Shown one piece after another: positions 63,265 through 64,000 of a stretch of DNA of 64,000 nt; position 1 is the first letter of the stretch, and each line of letters starts with the position of its first letter. Source of the DNA: Sphingomonas hengshuiensis (GTDB lineage: Bacteria; Pseudomonadota; Alphaproteobacteria; Sphingomonadales; Sphingomonadaceae). The notes under the pieces were generated by a model. The model was not told the DNA's origin and did no database searches. It saw nothing but the letters and a program-made list of their open reading frames with translations. The stretch covers positions 496,001 through 560,000 of the forward strand of contig NZ_CP010836.1 in the NCBI RefSeq assembly GCF_000935025.1, written 5' to 3'. A program made the position numbers and the translations under genes.

Positions 63265-64000
63265 TCAGTGCGGCACTACGCCCAGTTCGAACCCCGTCTT
63301 GTCGTGCAACGCGAAGCGATCGACCAGGTCGGCGCTGGCGCGGTTATAGCCGATCACTTCGACCTCCGACCCGTCGCGCCGCAGCCGGGCGACGATCTTG
63401 TCCAGCGCGCCCACGCCTGAGATGTCCCAGAAATGCGCGTCCGACACGTCCAGCGTCACCGCGCGCCCCGCTTCGGGCAGGAAGGCGCGGGTGAAGCGAT
63501 CGACCGAGGCGAAGAAAATCTCGCCGCGCACCCGATAGAGCACCGGCGCCGCGCCCTCGCCGCCCGAACGCTCCACCGCGAACATGCGGCGGACCTTGCC
63601 CGCGAAGAAGATGCCCGACAGCAACACGCCTGCCAGCACGCCCTGCGCCAGGTCGTGCGTCGCCACGACCACCGCGACCGTCACCAGCATCACCACCGAC
63701 GAGGTGGGGGGATGGCGGCGCAGATTGGCGATCGAGTTCCAGCTGAACGTGCCGATCGACACCATGATCATCACCGCGACCAGCGCGGGCATCGGAATGC
63801 GCCCCACGACCGGCCCCAGCGCCGCGAGCAGGAACAACAGGAAAGCGCCCGCGATGAAGGTCGACAGCCGCTTGCGCCCGCCCGAGGTGACGTTGATCAC
63901 CGACTGGCCGATCATCGCGCAGCCGCCCATGCCGCCGACCAGCGCCGCCGCGATGTTCGCGCCGCCCTGGCCCATCGATTCGCGGCGTTTGTCGCTGTCG
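63265..64000 (-). CDS. SulP family anion transporter, N-terminus cut by window edge
   Basis: The frame is open to the right edge (the first visible codons encode DSDKRRESMGQGGANI), so the N-terminal part is outside. The visible 245 codons hold the last spans, including the SulP-typical QGGANIAAALVGGMGGCAMIGQSVINVTSGGRKRLS segment. LLFLLAALGPVVGRIPMPALVAVMIMVS follows. The C-terminal STAS domain reads GEIFFASVDRFTRAF and VTLDVSDAHFWDISGVGALDKIV. It likely carries sulfate, bicarbonate or another anion. It is convergent with alr. Confidence 0.93.
   Translation of the reverse strand, partial: DSDKRRESMGQGGANIAAALVGGMGGCAMIGQSVINVTSGGRKRLSTFIAGAFLLFLLAALGPVVGRIPMPALVAVMIMVSIGTFSWNSIANLRRHPPTSSVVMLVTVAVVVATHDLAQGVLAGVLLSGIFFAGKVRRMFAVERSGGEGAAPVLYRVRGEIFFASVDRFTRAFLPEAGRAVTLDVSDAHFWDISGVGALDKIVARLRRDGSEVEVIGYNRASADLVDRFALHDKTGFELGVVPH

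Overview
The window is GC-rich and densely coding, with genes on both strands. It reads as chromosomal DNA of a sphingomonad-like alphaproteobacterium. The support for this is the fbc-type petA-petB-petC operon, the ispH-thrB-rnhA cluster, a D-mannonate dehydratase of the type known from Novosphingobium, a CpaA-E style Flp/Tad locus, and short palindromic repeats of the kind that litter sphingomonad genomes. The assignment rests on recognising gene families, not on any search. I saw no tRNA, rRNA, CRISPR array, transposase or prophage.

Layout. 1-5.3 kb: an exported protein cut by the left edge, a small lipoprotein, lipB, two paired membrane proteins, a GNAT acetyltransferase, hemF and trmL. 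5.6-9.4 kb: the cytochrome bc1 operon closed by a strong terminator, then apt and a Gly/Tyr/Arg-rich lipoprotein. 9.4-13 kb: a MaoC-type protein, an exported phosphodiesterase and a two-gene His/Met-rich, probably metal-related pair. 13-19 kb: ychF, a membrane protein, a TbpB-like lipoprotein, pth, rplY and a TraB/GumN lipoprotein. 18.7-25.5 kb: glyQ, glyS, pyruvate phosphate dikinase and a small exported protein. 25.5-33 kb (minus strand): cpaA-cpaB-cpaC-cpaD-cpaE-tadB-tadC, a Flp pilus assembly locus with no CpaF/TadA motor ATPase in its usual place. 33-39.3 kb: hydrolase, FAD oxidoreductase, manD, thioesterase, and ispH-thrB-rnhA.

39.4-45.3 kb: a lipoprotein, then a tandem glycine riboswitch controlling gcvT-gcvH-gcvPA-gcvPB, the complete set of dedicated glycine cleavage genes apart from the shared L protein. 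45.3-53 kb: two methyltransferase-like proteins, a DMT transporter, an archaeal/eukaryotic-type prolyl-tRNA synthetase, a 2OG-Fe(II) oxygenase-like protein, an exported beta-carbonic anhydrase and RNase R. 53-64 kb: two NAD(P)-binding proteins, the second divergent from an HxlR regulator, a lipase, an ABC exporter, an intracellular PHA depolymerase, an MFS transporter with an extra soluble domain, alanine racemase and a SulP transporter cut by the right edge.

The most unusual signal is a set of palindromic mini-elements of about 100-120 bp. They lie between genes and, four times, inside genes in open frame: twice in glyS, once in gcvPB and once in rnr. They add roughly 33-41 low-complexity residues each to housekeeping enzymes, as Rickettsia palindromic elements do in Rickettsia. 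Other copies sit exactly at gene starts, where their ends appear to supply the ribosome-binding site (gcvPA and the MFS gene), or split genes that look to have been start-stop coupled (gcvPA/gcvPB).
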